A DNA stretch of 16,885 bases from assembly GCA_029555925.1 (NCBI GenBank), contig JAKPQU010000009.1:1-16885 (forward strand). Direction: 5' to 3'. Both the position numbers and the translations under genes were made by a program. Every line of letters starts with the position of its first letter. The stretch's first letter is position 1. Origin of the DNA: Bacillota bacterium (GTDB lineage Bacteria; Eremiobacterota; SpSt-956; JAKJGF01). Below are positions 14,621 through 16,885 of the stretch, piece after piece. The notes beneath the pieces are model-generated. The model ran no database searches. It worked only from the letters and a program-made list of their open reading frames with translations, and was not told where the DNA came from.

Positions 14621-15904
14621 TTATAATAATACTATTTTTTTCTCTTCTTTATGGTCTATAACCCAGTCGAGAAGAGCCATGTCTGCATTATATACCAGTC
14701 TGCTGGTAGATTCTATCTTGCTTTCATCTTCGTGAAAACTTTCTCCTATTTCCAGAGTAAAAGCCAGTTTATTATTTAAATGGGCAAAATCATCCATTAT
14801 GCCCGATGCGAGATATTCTCTGGAAGACTGCTTTACCTTATATTTTTCTTCACCCATGGCATTACTCATTTTATTTGCTATTTCTATATAGGTATCTTTG
14901 TTCTCTACTGCTTCATTTGAAGCAGACCAGGGGTATAGTATGAGTTTCCCGTAACTGTGATGATTTACTATAGCTTTTATGTTTTTTTTATTCATCCATA
15001 AATTCATTATGGCCTGTGTTTCCTTTTCCGAGTTACCGTAAGGTCCGCGAAAGGTTTCTCTTCTGGGTATATCGCTTGATGCTGAAAAATCATCATCTAT
15101 GCTTGAAGGAGTATCTCCGGGGGGTCTGTAAAATTTCATATGATCAGGGTTTCCGTCATAATAATTTCTGTTCGGATCCACACCATATCCAAGTGTTCCA
15201 TCTCCACCCGGTGTCATAAATTCTGCCAGAGCGGGATCTACGTCAGACGGATAAACAGGTCTGCGGTTTTTTCGCCAGAAACTATCCTTGCTTCTGGAAT
15301 ATTCATAGCCGTCAGGATTGACAAGAGGAACTACCCAGATTTCCGCACTGTCTACCCTGTGTTTTGCCTGTTCGTCTGTGCCGTAATTTTCCAGCAGATT
15401 TGTGGCTACATTCTGGGCTGTTGCAAGGGTCATCCATTCTCTGGCATGATGGAGACCTGTAATAAGAATTCCCGGCTTATTGCTTTTATCGTCTTTCCCG
15501 TCTTTACCTATTCTCAATGCCATAATCTCTCTGCCTTCCGCCGTTTTTCCGAGAGAAACTGTTTTGGCAAGATCCGGATATTTTTTCTCAAGATCTTTCA
15601 TCTGTGTCATAAGTTCCTTGTAGGAAGGATAAGCTGTTATTGACATAGGATGTTTGTTCTGTAAATCAAGTTTGAAATTGTCTGTAATATTTTCTTCATC
15701 TACGGCAAATTCAGAAGGATCTCTCAATAATTCTTCTTTTACAAGATATCTTTTTATTTCTTTTTCATCCAGAAAAAAATCTTTGTTTATATCTATTTCT
15801 GCAGCTTTTTCATATTTATCGGGGTGAACTTCTTTCGTTTCCTCTCTCGTAGCTGAACATGTGTAAACATATTTCTGCGTTATACCTGTTTGATTTATTT
15901 CCAT
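14621..15904 (-). CDS. M14 zinc carboxypeptidase with EF-hand
   Basis: A 427-residue metallocarboxypeptidase. Zinc ligands are H153 and E156 in GLHHAREW and H316 in NHHSYGK. Substrate-binding residues include N245-R246 in DPNRNY and the tyrosine in EYLASGIMDDF (Y364). The catalytic glutamate is E385 in FTLEIGE. All core M14 residues are present. Residues 38-49 (D-I-N-K-D-F-F-L-D-E-K-E) form an EF-hand-like calcium loop before the catalytic domain. There is no Sec signal although the family is usually secreted. The start MEINQ...IT resembles the deiminase-fold protein, suggesting a shared sorting signal. GAGAGG lies just upstream of the ATG. It should remove C-terminal residues from peptides. 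Confidence 0.92.
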   Translation of the reverse strand: MEINQTGITQKYVYTCSATREETKEVHPDKYEKAAEIDINKDFFLDEKEIKRYLVKEELLRDPSEFAVDEENITDNFKLDLQNKHPMSITAYPSYKELMTQMKDLEKKYPDLAKTVSLGKTAEGREIMALRIGKDGKDDKSNKPGILITGLHHAREWMTLATAQNVATNLLENYGTDEQAKHRVDSAEIWVVPLVNPDGYEYSRSKDSFWRKNRRPVYPSDVDPALAEFMTPGGDGTLGYGVDPNRNYYDGNPDHMKFYRPPGDTPSSIDDDFSASSDIPRRETFRGPYGNSEKETQAIMNLWMNKKNIKAIVNHHSYGKLILYPWSASNEAVENKDTYIEIANKMSNAMGEEKYKVKQSSREYLASGIMDDFAHLNNKLAFTLEIGESFHEDESKIESTSRLVYNADMALLDWVIDHKEEKKIVLL

Positions 15905-15979
15905 ATTTTTACCTCTCTGTGGTGTCTTTTAAAATTATACTTTATACTAGTATATATTATTATATTTTTATACTTAAGT

Positions 15980-16833
15980 CTATAGTATTTTGTTAAAATA
16001 TTGTAAATTTGTAGTGAGTTGTGAGTATTGAGTCGTGAGCCGTGTCCTTTTCTTTTCACTTTTCACTTTTCTGATAAAACAAATAAATGTAAAAAATATA
16101 CCTCCTGATATCAGAAAGAGTAATATACTGAATAGAGGGCTGTGAAATAACCATATGAAGCCCATTACTAAAAGCCATAAAGACAGAGCAGAAGACAGAG
16201 CGAATATTCCCATGCCCGGTTTTACAAGAGAGGCAATAAAAAAATTAATCTCTCCGAGTATTGATACCGGTTCAAAGAGGGCAAGAAAGGCAAAACACAT
16301 AATGAAAAAACAGAAAATACGAAGCACTGTGGCTCTGGTTTTATGTTCGGATATAGCTCTTTTGAAAATATCTTCAGCTTTTACCACACCCGGTTCCAGT
16401 AATTCAATATTATCTTCCTTACCTGTTCCGTAAGGTACAAGGGTTTTCCCCGATTGTTTTGCAATAATACTTACTGTGGAAGGTTTTACAATATGAAAGT
16501 AAATTTTGAGAACCCCAATATCCGGATCTATCGGGTCAGAACTGACATAATAGGCTCCTTCGTGTATCTGTACTCTTTTCTTAATCTCTGCCGGAAATTT
16601 CCCTCTTCGACTGTCCCATTACTGACAGGGACAACAAGTCTTAAACCTTCTGAAAGATGTTTATCGGCCCGGAAACCGGCTGTTTCATTCCAGATTAAAA
16701 GAGATATTGAGGCTATAAACAGGATTAGTCCTATGGGCAGGGCAGGAGAATTTTTAAATCTCTTGAACGGCGGGTCGCCGTATTGTAATTTAGAGATATG
16801 GCTTTTTGTTGTTTCTACAGATTTCTCTCTCAC
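15980..16833 (-). pseudogene. TMEM43-family membrane protein, frameshifted
   Basis: The 5' frame (16833 to 16528, GTG start) has a membrane segment and the LLIWNETAGF signature, then LRLVVPVSNGTVEEGN, typical of the TMEM43 (DUF1625) N-terminus. The -1 frame continues with FPAEIKKRVQ, DPIDPDIGVLKIYFHIVKP, SIIAKQSGKTLVPYG and a C-terminal set of membrane helices (TRATVLRIFCFFIMCFAFLA, EPVSILG), typical of the family C-terminus. The roughly 140-residue middle domain is missing at the junction, so an internal deletion plus frameshift broke the gene. The shift must occur between a TAA in the -1 frame and the TAG of the 0 frame, and GGGAAATTTC lies there. The tail is read from a heptad array. Confidence 0.7.
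16013..16074 (+). repeat. Heptad repeat, GTGAGTT/TTTTCAC type
   Basis: AGTGAGTTGTGAGTATTGAG and onward, then an opposite-orientation run (TTTTCAC units). It overlaps the 3' end of the TMEM43-like frame. Confidence 0.65.
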
Positions 16834-16885
16834 ACCGGTGCCTGTACAATCCCTCCTGTCCTTAATTCATAATGTGAACCTGTAG

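Noticed and set aside
16454..16885. 143-codon plus-strand frame at the right edge
   Set aside because: It lies opposite the TMEM43-like gene, whose membrane and signature segments are on the minus strand.

Overview
The window is AT-rich bacterial DNA: strong -35/-10 promoters, Shine-Dalgarno sites, factor-independent terminators, a lipoprotein signal and a NarL-type two-component pair. It cannot be assigned to a named phylum from sequence alone. An archaeal-type XPB/Bax1 pair, a TGS-domain nucleoside kinase, a TMEM43-family gene and many intergenic 7-bp tandem repeats point to a little-studied, probably uncultured lineage. No rRNA, tRNA or CRISPR array was seen.

Layout. 1-305 holds heptad repeats and a dispersed element. 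306-2151 (minus) is a sensor kinase and response regulator operon. 2152-2889 has no intact gene but holds two divergent hairpin modules resembling the right ends of IS200/IS605 (TnpB) elements, with a consensus-like promoter between them. 2890-4116 (plus) encodes a DUF790/Bax1-like nuclease. 4220-4555 (minus) is a small coiled-coil protein. 4858-6504 (plus) is a TGS/SAD/uridine-kinase fusion. 6654-8327 (plus) is a guanidine-modifying enzyme of the peptidylarginine/agmatine deiminase fold, ended by a clear terminator. 8474-10705 (plus) is a two-gene unit of a Uma2 endonuclease-like protein and a double-HKD phospholipase D-like protein. 10769-12331 (minus) is a lipoprotein with a ZU5-like and a permuted NlpC/P60-like domain. 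12439-13821 (minus) is an XPB-type helicase. 13822-14381 is a repeat-rich gap ending in a palindromic operator-like site before a 53-residue zinc-ribbon gene (14382-14543). 14621-15904 (minus) is an M14 zinc carboxypeptidase with an EF-hand. 15980-16833 (minus) is a TMEM43-family gene broken by an internal deletion and frameshift.

How the genes fit together. Bax1 and XPB are known partners in archaea, forming a helicase-nuclease; here they lie about 8 kb apart on opposite strands. Uma2 and the HKD protein add further nuclease-like folds between them. The deiminase-like enzyme and the carboxypeptidase share an unusual N-terminus (M-[K/E]-I-N-Q...I-T) and lack Sec signals, suggesting a shared localisation signal. 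Tandem heptads (GCGTCAC, GCGTTAC, GCATTAC and a second GTGARNN-like group) occupy at least eleven loci, nearly all in gene gaps, and in one case they have been read into a protein C-terminus.
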